Position numbers and translations under genes: made by a program. Shown here one piece after another: positions 56,644 through 64,000 of a stretch of 64,000 nt of DNA. Source of the stretch: Ruminococcus flavefaciens. GTDB lineage: Bacteria > Bacillota > Clostridia > Oscillospirales > Ruminococcaceae. Under the pieces are notes generated by a model. That model did not search any database, was not told where the DNA came from, and saw only the letters and a list, made by a program, of their open reading frames with translations. The stretch is from the NCBI GenBank assembly GCA_002309635.1, contig DBXO01000011.1:67003-131002 (forward strand), written 5' to 3'. Numbering within the stretch: position 1 is the first letter of the stretch; each line of letters begins with the position of its first letter.

Positions 56644-57504
56644 TCATTCTACCTCGGGAGTTTCAGTTTCAGCTATCTCTGCTGCTTTGATCATATCATC
56701 AACAGCATCGTTGTATATCTCATGTATCTTGTCGATAGACGGTTTGATACCGTAAAGGGAAATTATGATATCATTTCTCGGGTCGTAGGATGTTGTTACA
56801 GTAGTGGTTGTCTCAGGATCCTTTGTCGTTGTCTTATTGCTGAGAGCCGCATTATTGTACTCGCTGAAATCCTTTACAGCTCCGAGGAGGAAGCGCTGAA
56901 GCAGTACAAGATCGGTAACATCTACCTTTCCGTCAGAGTTTATATCGCTGAGAAGATACTGTCTCTGACTTTTGTACTCATCGTGCAGTATTGCTCTTCT
57001 GAGGGCTATGGCGTCAAATGTATCGATGACATTATCTTCATTGACGTCGCCCTTCATTCTTGCGATCTCCTCGTTCCAGTGGTCGTCTGCAGTAGTTCTC
57101 GACGGCATAACTCCGTAAAGTGTTACTGTAGTAGTAGCTGTGAGCTTTTCAAGTGCAGTTGTAGCAGCAGTGGTAGTGGTCGTGGTCTTCTTTTCCTTTG
57201 TAGTAATGACCTTCTCCCCATTTGCTGTAGTGGTTAAGCCGAATGTCCATGGCGAACCGTAAAGGAGCTGTGCCGCTGTCGTAGTTAGATTGACAAGTCT
57301 CTCCGGGGCAACAGCAGTTGTTGTAATGCCTGTTACAGACTCGTCCTCCTTGTTCCAGTCCGGATTGCTGAGAGTTATATTCTCAACAGGATCCACCTTG
57401 GGGCGTCTGTTTCCGTTATCATCGGCTGCATCGGAAGGGATCGCCGAAAGATTTGAGGCTGCAAACATAGCTGCCGTCATAACGGTAAAAATGGTCTTTT
57501 TCAT
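56644..57504 (-). CDS. Secreted dockerin protein with LYG-P repeats, candidate modified substrate
   Basis: A 286-residue secreted protein. Signal peptide about 1-27 (PSDA then ADDNG). Three copies of a motif LYG-x(0-2)-P occur: LYGSPW (81-86), LYGVMP (129-134) and LYGIKP (250-255), each beside a threonine tract. A dockerin at 151-210 has GDVNEDNVIDTFDAIAL and SDINSDGKVDVTDLVLLQ. The C-terminus is acidic. No enzyme domain is visible. The next gene, one base away, encodes a SPASM radical SAM enzyme; hence it is plausibly a ribosomally made, post-translationally modified protein that is exported and docked on a cohesin. The modification is inference. Confidence 0.82.
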   Translation of the reverse strand: MKKTIFTVMTAAMFAASNLSAIPSDAADDNGNRRPKVDPVENITLSNPDWNKEDESVTGITTTAVAPERLVNLTTTAAQLLYGSPWTFGLTTTANGEKVITTKEKKTTTTTTAATTALEKLTATTTVTLYGVMPSRTTADDHWNEEIARMKGDVNEDNVIDTFDAIALRRAILHDEYKSQRQYLLSDINSDGKVDVTDLVLLQRFLLGAVKDFSEYNNAALSNKTTTKDPETTTTVTTSYDPRNDIIISLYGIKPSIDKIHEIYNDAVDDMIKAAEIAETETPEVE

Positions 57505-57608
57505 TTAAAACTCTCCTCTCATTTCATAAAGTCAGTGCTTTTCAGAAATAGTTTATTTTAACAAACATTTGTTTATCATCTATACATATTTTATTTATAG
57601 TTACTTTT

Positions 57609-57637
57609 ATTTTACTCCAAATTTACCGATTTGTCAA
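57609..57637 (-). promoter_or_regulatory. Promoter of the dockerin/radical SAM operon
   Basis: Minus-strand consensus TTGACA (57637-57632), 17-base spacer, TAAAAT (57614-57609). The leader is about 100 bases and contains a short palindrome AAACATTTGTTT (57563-57574). Confidence 0.72.
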
Positions 57638-57672
57638 CCTGAAATTGCCGGAACAGAAAAAATTAAAATAAT

Positions 57673-57697
57673 AAAAAAGCTCCTGCATAACAGGAGC
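57673..57697 (-). terminator. rodA terminator
   Basis: GCTCCTG and CAGGAGC around a five-base loop (57679-57697); the minus strand continues with six T (57678-57673). Confidence 0.85.
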
Positions 57698-57704
57698 AAA
57701 ATTA

Positions 57705-58862
57705 TTAATCATCGTTCTCTTCATCATAGAAGACGTTATAGTTTACAGCGCGGTGACTGTAGGTACTGAGGACCAGTCCTATCATGGCGTACATACTTAA
57801 AAGAGCAGTACCGCCCGCACTTATGAACGGCAGCGGAACGCCGATAACGGGAGCTACCTTGAGCACCATGCCGATATTCATTATACAGTGTGTGAAAACA
57901 AGTCCGAAAGCACCCATGCATATGAATTTTCCAAGGTGGTCACGGCAGACGCGGCTGTCTCCGAATATTTTAAGGCAGATGTAAGCAAGCACGATTATTA
58001 TGCCAAGTGTGCCCACAAAACCGAAGACCTGTCCGGCATAGGTGAAAATAAAGTCGTTGTGTATCTCGGGAACAGTGATATAGTCGTCGGGCTTGCCGAA
58101 AAGTCCCTTTCCGAAAACTCCGCCCGACTTAAGAGCTGCAAGCCCCAGGTCCTGCTGATACTCGATATATTCGGGGTCGGTTCCCGGGTGGAACAGTATG
58201 AGTATACGCTTCTTGTGGAACTCGCTCAGCGCAAAGAACCACATTCCCGCAACTCCCGCAGCTACCACAAACGGCGCTGCTATCAGATATTTCCATGATA
58301 TCTTAGCAGAGCATATCATAAATGCGAAGATCCCCGCAAAAACGATAGCTGTTCCGTAGTCGCCCTGCATAGCGACTATACCGAGAGGGATCATGCCGTG
58401 TATTACTATGAACAGCATATGCAGAGGCTTGTTCATCTCCTCCTCATCGCGGGAAAGATGGTGTGCAAAAGTGAGTATGAACGCAAGCTTGAGCACCTCA
58501 GAGGGCTGGAACTGTATAAATCCGAGATTCAGCCACGCCTGATCGTCCGCGCCCTCTCGCCTGTAACCGAGGCCCGTAAAGGTAAGGGCGGTCAGCGCAA
58601 GGGTTATCGGAACGAATACGACCCACAGCTTGACAAGCTTACGGTAGTCGATAAAGGATATGATGACAGCTGCCGCAACTCCCGCAGTCATTGAAAACGC
58701 CTGGGTTTTCCAGTAGCTTGAGCCTACCGTGTCAAGCACCTTGTTGTACGTAATGGAGTATATCAGAAGAGTACTTATAGCAGCGCAAAGCGTGACCGCA
58801 AAAAGCAGACCTCCGTCTATACTGTGCTTACCCGAGGGTAATTTTTTGAATGCTGATTTCAT
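57705..58862 (-). CDS. rodA: RodA-type SEDS peptidoglycan glycosyltransferase
   Basis: A 385-residue membrane protein with about ten helices of the SEDS family. Signatures: WLNLGFIQFQPSEVLKLAFI, MQGDYGTAIV, and the C-terminal GVPLPFISAGGTALLSMYAM. RodA polymerises glycan strands for elongation with a class B PBP partner; FtsW is the alternative, but the short charged ends fit RodA better. ATG 58862 has AGGAG upstream; the longer frame to 58901 lies in the leader. No PBP or MreB gene is adjacent. Confidence 0.9.
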   Translation of the reverse strand: MKSAFKKLPSGKHSIDGGLLFAVTLCAAISTLLIYSITYNKVLDTVGSSYWKTQAFSMTAGVAAAVIISFIDYRKLVKLWVVFVPITLALTALTFTGLGYRREGADDQAWLNLGFIQFQPSEVLKLAFILTFAHHLSRDEEEMNKPLHMLFIVIHGMIPLGIVAMQGDYGTAIVFAGIFAFMICSAKISWKYLIAAPFVVAAGVAGMWFFALSEFHKKRILILFHPGTDPEYIEYQQDLGLAALKSGGVFGKGLFGKPDDYITVPEIHNDFIFTYAGQVFGFVGTLGIIIVLAYICLKIFGDSRVCRDHLGKFICMGAFGLVFTHCIMNIGMVLKVAPVIGVPLPFISAGGTALLSMYAMIGLVLSTYSHRAVNYNVFYDEENDD

Positions 58863-58952
58863 TGTTTCTCCTTTTTTTGTCTCTTTTATTAAGCCCGGCA
58901 ATGGGATTCCGGAGGTTTCAAACGCATTTGGTCAGTCCCCTGCAATTAACGA

Positions 58953-60479
58953 TCATTCCGACCAGTACTTGCGGTCAAGGCTCCTGAACTGTGCCGCTGC
59001 CGCAACATGGGCTTTCTGTATGACCTCCGAGCCGTTTATATCCGCGATAGTCCTTGCCACCTTGAGTATGCGGTCATAGGCTCTGGCGCTGAGGCCCAGC
59101 CTGTCGAAAACGCTCTTCATGAGCAGCTCCGCAGCGTCGTCCATAGGGCAGAACTCCTGTAATTTATCGGGAGTTATCAGGGCGTTGCAGGTGATACCAG
59201 TTCCTCTGAAGCGCTCCTCCTGCAAAGCTCTTGCCGCAACTACACGCTTTCTTATCTCTGCGGAACTCTCCTCATTCGCCTTTGATGAAAGGTCGCCGAA
59301 CTCCACAGGCGCAACCTCGATATGCAGGTCAAAGCGGTCAAGCAGCGGTCCGGATATCTTTGAAAGATATCCCGTAACTTTATTTTTCGGACATATGCAC
59401 TTTCGCTTCGGGTGTCCGTAATATCCGCACGGACAGGGGTTCATGGCTCCTATGAGCATTATTGTACACGGATAGGTGACGGTTCCCGAAGCGCGGGCAA
59501 TTGTCACCTTTCTGTCCTCCAGCGGCTGACGGAGTATCTCAAGCGTCTTGCGGTCAAATTCAGCAAGCTCGTCAAGGAAAAGTAGTCCGTTGTGAGCAAG
59601 TGATACCTCGCCCGGGTGGGGAACTGTTCCGCCGCCTGCCAGTCCAGCCGATGATATGGTATGATGCGGCGAGCGGAAGGGTCTCTTCGTTATTATAGGC
59701 ATTTCGGAGTTGAGTAATCCCGAAATTGAGTGTATTTTTGTAGTTTCAAGGGCTTCCTCAAACGTAAGGGGAGGAAGTATCGATGGCATTCGCTTAGCCA
59801 GCATGCTCTTTCCGCTTCCGGGAGAGCCGATGAGCAGAGCGTTATGACCGCCTGCCGCCGCTATTTCCAGCGCCTTTTTTGCAGACTGCTGCCCCTTTAC
59901 GTCAGAAAAGTCCAGTGTTTCGTTGTATGCCGCCGCAGGCGGGATATAGTGTTCGCAGGGAGTGAGCATTTCTTCGTTCCGGAAATGACGGATAAGCTCC
60001 CCTGCATTGCTGACTGCATATACGTCGATGCCGGCGATAACGGAAGCCTCCTTAGCGTTGTCAGCGGGAACGAATACTGACTTTATGCCTCTCTCACGGG
60101 CAAGCATGACCATTGGCAGCACTCCGTTGATACGCCGTATATCACCATTGAGGGATATCTCTCCAATGAAAGCGCTGCCCTCAAGCTCGTCATCGATCAT
60201 TCTCATGCCGCGCAGTATAGCCATGAATATTGCCATATCATGCACCGAACCGCTCTTTTTCGTATCAGCGGGAGCAAGGTTCACCATGACCGAAGCTACG
60301 GGAAAGCTGATACTGCAGGAACGCAGAGCCGCCCTTATACGCTCCCTGCTCTCCTTTACCACGGTATCGGGCAGACCGACCACCTCGAACTGCGGATTCC
60401 CTCTGCTGATATCTATCTCAACATCTACAGGAAACGCATTCAGCCCGAAAAGCCCGAGACTTGATACCTTTGCAAACAT
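58953..60479 (-). CDS. comM: YifB/ComM family AAA+ ATPase
   Basis: A 508-residue Mg-chelatase-like AAA+ protein. The N-terminal Lon-protease-like domain (about 1-180) contains FEVVGLPDTVVKESRERIRA; Walker A is LLIGSPGSGKSMLAKRMP, Walker B GLLFLDELAEF, and the cysteine-rich segment NPCPCGYYGHPKRKCIC is characteristic of ComM, a branch-migration helicase used in natural transformation. GGGGGATATACT precedes the ATG. The membrane protein gene at 60493-61287 ends 13 bases upstream on the same strand. Confidence 0.93.
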   Translation of the reverse strand: MFAKVSSLGLFGLNAFPVDVEIDISRGNPQFEVVGLPDTVVKESRERIRAALRSCSISFPVASVMVNLAPADTKKSGSVHDMAIFMAILRGMRMIDDELEGSAFIGEISLNGDIRRINGVLPMVMLARERGIKSVFVPADNAKEASVIAGIDVYAVSNAGELIRHFRNEEMLTPCEHYIPPAAAYNETLDFSDVKGQQSAKKALEIAAAGGHNALLIGSPGSGKSMLAKRMPSILPPLTFEEALETTKIHSISGLLNSEMPIITKRPFRSPHHTISSAGLAGGGTVPHPGEVSLAHNGLLFLDELAEFDRKTLEILRQPLEDRKVTIARASGTVTYPCTIMLIGAMNPCPCGYYGHPKRKCICPKNKVTGYLSKISGPLLDRFDLHIEVAPVEFGDLSSKANEESSAEIRKRVVAARALQEERFRGTGITCNALITPDKLQEFCPMDDAAELLMKSVFDRLGLSARAYDRILKVARTIADINGSEVIQKAHVAAAAQFRSLDRKYWSE

Positions 60480-60492
60480 AGTATATCCCCCC

Positions 60493-61287
60493 TTATCTGA
60501 ACTTCAGACCGCTGTCGATAATACGCGAAGCCTTGCCCGATTTAGGTCTGAACCTGTCAGGAGCCGCCGCTGCGCTTACGCTTTTGTTTATGACTAATTC
60601 CGGCATATTTCCCATTCCGGCAGCAGGCTCATCTTTTTTCACCGCAGGCTTCACAGGCACAGGCGTGACCGGCGCATTTACGGCATTATTCTCGTTTGTC
60701 CCGGAATAGCTTCCGCGTCTCTCCTTCTCTTTATTCCTATACCAGTCCTCAAAGCTGTTATTGAGCTTTTTCTGCTCCTCTCTTTCAGTGAGGATAATGC
60801 TGAATATGGGGAATCCCTCAGTTTCCTTCAGCTGACAGTAGTCAAGGTAATTAAACGGAGCCCTGTAGCCGTAAATCACTCCGAGACCGCCGGTTATGAA
60901 CGTAAAAGCGTCAAGAAGCGTGAACATATGAAATACAGGGACGATGAACATCAGCAGATATATCACGAAAAGCGCAACGTGGCAGAGTTTTCTCTTTCCG
61001 CAGCCTATAAAGCCAAGCAGCATCATTCCCCAGCACAAAAACATCTGGAAAAAACTCATACCCACGCCGAAATTCTCCGTGCCGCCGCAGACAAGCAAGG
61101 GCAGCCAGCCGATGACCTGCAAAGGATTTCCCGTCAGGGAAATAAACGAAAGAAGAAAACCTGACACGAGGGTATAGATGAAAAAAGCCGTTCCCTGCTT
61201 TCTTATGATGTCAAGACGGCCGAGACAGGCGGGATAATGCGCATGCTTCGGCTTTTCCTCCAGGGTAGGGTTCTTATAATTTATCAT
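60493..61287 (-). CDS. Membrane protein with TM2-like layout and charged tail
   Basis: A 264-residue protein. Hydrophobic segments lie at about 33-52, 58-72, 78-96 and 103-125, followed by a loop GGLGVIYGYRAPFNYLDYCQ and a charged, proline-rich cytoplasmic tail (about 165-264, for example EREEQKKLNNSFEDWYRNKE). I recognise no family. It lies 13 bases upstream of comM on the same strand and is likely co-transcribed with it; a link to DNA uptake is speculation. Confidence 0.72.
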   Translation of the reverse strand: MINYKNPTLEEKPKHAHYPACLGRLDIIRKQGTAFFIYTLVSGFLLSFISLTGNPLQVIGWLPLLVCGGTENFGVGMSFFQMFLCWGMMLLGFIGCGKRKLCHVALFVIYLLMFIVPVFHMFTLLDAFTFITGGLGVIYGYRAPFNYLDYCQLKETEGFPIFSIILTEREEQKKLNNSFEDWYRNKEKERRGSYSGTNENNAVNAPVTPVPVKPAVKKDEPAAGMGNMPELVINKSVSAAAAPDRFRPKSGKASRIIDSGLKFR

Positions 61288-61444
61288 ATATTATCTCCGT
61301 TGATAGATCATATATCTGAATACCTGAAGCGCTTTGCAGGACCTGGCAACCAGCCTGCAAAAACACTGTTATACAGTATAGTATACCACTTTTTCGGCTC
61401 ATTGTAAATATATTTCTTGAATTTTCACTCCCGCTCCCCTGCAT

Positions 61445-61486
61445 GCTGTGTTTTTTATTGACACAGCACCAATCATATGATATAAT
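61445..61486 (+). promoter_or_regulatory. Promoter of the flavodoxin-fold reductase gene with inverted repeat
   Basis: Consensus TTGACA (61458-61463), 17 bases, TATAAT (61481-61486). The -35 box overlaps the inverted repeat GCTGTGT/ACACAGC (61445-61451 with 61461-61467), a possible operator. Confidence 0.75.
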
Positions 61487-61518
61487 AGCAATATTATTTA
61501 CATAGCGGAGGTAATGCC

Positions 61519-62070
61519 ATGAACGCACTCGTTTTAAACTGCAGTCCTGTAAGAAACGGCGCAACTGCGGAGATAGTACGCATAATCACCGGGGAGCTTT
61601 CAAAAAAATACTTCTCTAAAAGTATCTGCATCGATGACCATAGCTTCGGCTTCTGCATGGGGTGCAGGAGATGCCATAATACTGCAAGATGCGTTCAGAA
61701 TGATGACCACAGTCTATTTATTGAAGAGTTTGAAAATGCTGATATAATTGTTTCCGTTGCCCCCTCATACTGGGCAGATGTGCCTGCTCAGTTCAAGGCA
61801 TTCATCGACAGATGCACTCCCTGGTGCAATACCCATGAGCCCCATGCCAGGCTCAGCAGCGGCAAAAAGGGCTACGCAATTGCTCTGCGTACAGGTCCGA
61901 ATATGAAGGAATGTGAAAAAATAATCGGTACTATTGAACATTTCTACGGTCACCTTGAAATAGAATGCAGCGGACACATCGGTTTCTGCGGAGTTGAGCA
62001 CAAGGAAGACGTTCAGCGGTATATCCCTGAGCTCATATCGTTCTGTGACATTATAAAAAGCGGCAGATAA
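61519..62070 (+). CDS. Flavodoxin-fold NAD(P)H-dependent oxidoreductase
   Basis: A 183-residue protein of the NADPH-dependent FMN reductase superfamily. The FMN phosphate loop is NCSPVRNGATAEIVRII; a cysteine-rich segment FCMGCRRCHNTARCVQNDDH (as in iron-sulfur flavoproteins, though spaced differently) follows; APSYWADVPAQFKAFIDR contacts the flavin. GCGGAGG lies upstream of the ATG. It is monocistronic with its own promoter and a shared bidirectional terminator. Physiological partner unknown. Confidence 0.88.
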   Translation: MNALVLNCSPVRNGATAEIVRIITGELSKKYFSKSICIDDHSFGFCMGCRRCHNTARCVQNDDHSLFIEEFENADIIVSVAPSYWADVPAQFKAFIDRCTPWCNTHEPHARLSSGKKGYAIALRTGPNMKECEKIIGTIEHFYGHLEIECSGHIGFCGVEHKEDVQRYIPELISFCDIIKSGR

Positions 62071-62075
62071 AACAA

Positions 62076-62106
62076 AAATGGCGTGATAAAAGCTATCACG
62101 CCATTT
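62076..62106. terminator. Bidirectional terminator between reductase and fba
   Basis: AAATGGCGTGATA pairs perfectly with TATCACGCCATTT around AAAGC, with T/A flanks usable on both strands by the convergent genes. Confidence 0.88.
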
Positions 62107-62129
62107 ATTATTTATGTATGGTCAGAAAC

Positions 62130-62993
62130 TCAAGCCTTGTTAACGCTTCCGAAGAGCTCCATCTTCTCCTTGACCTTAGCCTTGATAGCCTCAACGCCGG
62201 GTGCGAGGAGCTTTCTCGGGTCAAAGCCCTTGCCCTGCTTGTCCTTGCCTGCCTCAACGTAGCCTCTTGTAGCCTCTGCGAATACGAGCTGGCACTCTGT
62301 GTTAACGTTGATCTTAGCAACGCCGAGTGAGATAGCCTTAGTGATCATATCGTCAGGGATACCTGTACCGCCGTGAAGAACGAGAGGCATTTCACCTACT
62401 GCCTTGTTTACAGCCTCGAGAGTCTCAAAGCTGAGTCCCTCCCAGTTTGCGGGATATACACCGTGAATGTTGCCGATACCCGCTGCAAGGAAGTCAACGC
62501 CGAGATCAGCGATCATCTTGCACTCTGCGGGATCAGCACACTCGCCTCTGCCGATAACGCCGTCCTCTTCGCCGCCGATAGCGCCTACCTCAGCTTCGAT
62601 TGAAAGGCCGAGGTTATGAGAAGCGTTTACGAGCTCTGTTGTCTTTGCAACGTTCTCAGCGATCGGGAAGTGTGAACCGTCGAACATGATAGAAGTGAAA
62701 CCAGCCTTAATGCACTTGTAGCAAGCCTCATATGAGCCGTGGTCAAGGTGAAGTGCAACAGGAACAGTGATTCCGAGTGACTTGTCCATAGCTGCGACCA
62801 TAGCTGCAACAGTCTCAAAGCCGCACATATACTTGCCTGCACCCTCTGAAACACCGAGGATAACAGGAGAATTGCACTCCTGAGCTGTCTGGAGTATAGC
62901 CTTTGTCCACTCAAGGTTGTTGATGTTGAACTGACCTACTGCGTATTTGCCTGCTCTTGCTTTCCTGAGCATTTCTGTAGCTGAAGTTAACAT
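62130..62993 (-). CDS. fba: Class II fructose-bisphosphate aldolase
   Basis: A 287-residue zinc aldolase of glycolysis. Zinc and substrate residues: ALHLDHGSYEACYKCIKAGF (Asp, His), SIEAEVGAIGG (Glu), GIGNIHGVYPANWEGL (His), LVLHGGTGIPDDMI (His), and KINVNTECQLVF near the phosphate site. Length and order are those of the FbaA class. GGAGGAATTATAACT precedes the ATG. It has a strong promoter and appears monocistronic. Confidence 0.96.
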   Translation of the reverse strand: MLTSATEMLRKARAGKYAVGQFNINNLEWTKAILQTAQECNSPVILGVSEGAGKYMCGFETVAAMVAAMDKSLGITVPVALHLDHGSYEACYKCIKAGFTSIMFDGSHFPIAENVAKTTELVNASHNLGLSIEAEVGAIGGEEDGVIGRGECADPAECKMIADLGVDFLAAGIGNIHGVYPANWEGLSFETLEAVNKAVGEMPLVLHGGTGIPDDMITKAISLGVAKINVNTECQLVFAEATRGYVEAGKDKQGKGFDPRKLLAPGVEAIKAKVKEKMELFGSVNKA

Positions 62994-63048
62994 AGTTATA
63001 ATTCCTCCTGAGAATTCATTTAAGGGGGATCAAGACCCCATCGTTAAT

Positions 63049-63077
63049 ATTATATCATAGCTTGCCATGAATTGCAA
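63049..63077 (-). promoter_or_regulatory. fba promoter
   Basis: Minus-strand TTGCAA (63077-63072), 17-base spacer, TATAAT (63054-63049), 56 bases before the start codon. Confidence 0.75.
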
Positions 63078-63324
63078 GAGTTAATTATAAAATTAGCAAT
63101 AATAGCCCAATTGCTGTAATTAGTGAAAAATGATCAGTAATCGGCAGGGAAAACCATCGGGCGTCCGCTCCTTACCGAACCGTAACGCGAATCAGTTTGC
63201 AGGGACACATTACTTGTTTCTTTCTATCTATCTTTTCATGTACTATCGGATCATAAGCTTTAGCAATTTAATGTGTAATAGTTAGATACATAGAAAGATG
63301 TAATCTTTGTTTCTTTCCGAAAAC
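63078..63324. other. Intergenic region without recognised feature
   Basis: About 250 bases between the fba promoter and the murD terminator. There is no coding frame with a ribosome site. Short complementary words occur (ACACATTA near 63205 with TAATGTGT near 63270; CTTTCTATCTATC near 63219 with GATACATAGAAAG near 63285) but they are not nested in a way that makes one stem. Confidence 0.5.
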
Positions 63325-63348
63325 AAAAAGGGCGGATAATGTCCGCCC
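63325..63348 (-). terminator. murD terminator
   Basis: GGGCGGA and TCCGCCC (63330-63348) around a five-base loop; the minus strand continues with five T, a few bases after the murD stop. Confidence 0.82.
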
Positions 63349-63352
63349 CTGC

Positions 63353-64000
63353 TCAGTTCTCAGTTTTGAGTTCTTTCACCAGCTTCTTGAAAGCGTCACC
63401 GCGCTCCTCGAAGTTCTTGAAGATACCGTAGCTTGCCGCCGCAGGCGACATAACACAGCTCATACCCTCGGGAGTTATATTCGCAGCCAGCTTAACAGCC
63501 TCCGCAAGGTGGTCAGCGTAATGAACACGCTCCTTATTGCTGAAAGAGCCGCTCGCCTGTATCATATCGTACACGCGCTTTCCAGAAGCCTCCATACAGA
63601 TGACACGCACATCAAAGTCCGAAAGGAAGTCCACAAGCGGCTGATAGTCGATACCTCTGTCCATGCCGCCGATGAGTATGGTTCCCGCTCCGGGAACGCT
63701 CTGCAATGCCGATATCGCCGTAGCACAGGCAGTTGAGATAGAATCGTCATACCAGCGTATGCCGCATACCGTATCCACGAATTCCAGTCTGTGAGCCAGC
63801 GGATCGAAACTGCACAGAGCCTTTGTGAAATCCTCCTCCTCGACGAGGTCCTTGCAGACGTCCCATGCAATGGCTATATTATAGTGATTATGGGTTCCGA
63901 GAAGCTTTATCTTATCGGTGGGGATCACGTAATCCTCGTCATCGGAATCCCACACCACGCCGTTTTCAACGTAAACGTCAGCGGAACTGTCGGTATTTGA
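63353..64000 (-). CDS. murD: UDP-N-acetylmuramoylalanine-D-glutamate ligase, C-terminal part
   Basis: The frame is open to the right edge of the window, so the 5' end is missing; about 215 residues are present, the end of the central ATPase domain and the complete C-terminal domain. Visible features are LLGTHNHYNIAIAWDVCKDL (the GxHNxxN element), FVDTVCGIRWYDDSISTACA (the DSxxTN-like hinge of MurD, with Ala/Cys in place of the usual Asn) and ILIGGMDRGIDYQPL (the GGxDKG element). It adds D-Glu to UMAG in peptidoglycan synthesis. The GTG at 63958 is internal, not the start. Confidence 0.87.
   Translation of the reverse strand, partial: SNTDSSADVYVENGVVWDSDDEDYVIPTDKIKLLGTHNHYNIAIAWDVCKDLVEEEDFTKALCSFDPLAHRLEFVDTVCGIRWYDDSISTACATAISALQSVPGAGTILIGGMDRGIDYQPLVDFLSDFDVRVICMEASGKRVYDMIQASGSFSNKERVHYADHLAEAVKLAANITPEGMSCVMSPAAASYGIFKNFEERGDAFKKLVKELKTEN

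Noticed and set aside
57563..57574. Palindrome AAACATTTGTTT in the leader of the dockerin/radical SAM operon
   Set aside because: Short AT-rich palindromes are frequent by chance; noted in the promoter entry but not called as an operator.
63205..63300. Several complementary words between fba and murD
   Set aside because: They are not nested, so no single stem forms; no promoter or terminator supports an RNA gene.
1..64000. CRISPR arrays, rRNA genes, insertion sequences with transposase
   Set aside because: No regularly spaced repeats, rRNA segments or transposase-like frames were seen in the window.

Overview
The window looks like chromosomal DNA of a cellulolytic Ruminococcus, most likely Ruminococcus albus or a close relative. 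Two secreted GH5 cellulases carry threonine-rich linkers and C-terminal dockerins of the kind I associate with R. albus. Further dockerins sit on a VanY-type wall peptidase and on a protein next to a radical SAM enzyme. Many intergenic regions hold TTGACA-like/TATAAT promoters with 17 bp spacing, and SD-led genes are packed in short operons, as in low-to-mid GC Firmicutes. Species assignment is inference.

Layout. Positions 1-4600 are the end of an integrative element: minus-strand genes of conjugative-element type (LPD28-like, DUF4314-like, ArdC-like), one of which appears split by a ~1.1 kb cassette carrying a TIR-like effector gene. The element abuts the 3' end of a tRNA-Ser(CGA) gene (4822-4910). 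From about 5000 onward the genes are mainly core: a YhfC-type membrane protein, cdaA-cdaR (c-di-AMP synthesis), a cysteine desulfurase with a DUF3343 partner, aroC, glgB, a dockerin/Ig-like/VanY secreted peptidase, a candidate small RNA, NAD salvage (pncA-pncB with nrtR and a palindromic candidate operator), two tandem GH5-dockerin cellulases, uvrB, and a pyrimidine operon (pyrR-pyrC-pyrF-carA-carB) with a PyrR attenuator.

The segment 33.5-47.8 kb holds trmB, ddh, a zinc-ribbon/LRR protein, a lipoprotein, a membrane protein, a Sel1-repeat protein, an ECF sigma/anti-sigma pair, an epimerase, an iron alcohol dehydrogenase, an M50 protease, a PdaA-like deacetylase and a DUF11 protein. From 47.8 to 64 kb come def, an amidohydrolase, a GNAT and two M42 peptidases, an M16 protease, a radical SAM/SPASM enzyme with a secreted dockerin protein, rodA, comM, a flavodoxin-like reductase, class II aldolase and the 3' part of murD.

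Most notable: (1) an operon pairing a SPASM radical SAM enzyme with a secreted dockerin protein that repeats an LYG-x-x-P motif three times, a candidate cellulosome-linked modified-peptide system; (2) the TIR-like cassette inside a disrupted mobile-element gene; (3) two copies, in opposite orientation, of a ~350 bp largely self-complementary repeat, each between convergent genes; (4) a promoter-hairpin-terminator unit that may be an undescribed small RNA; (5) a wall peptidase with an N-terminal dockerin.
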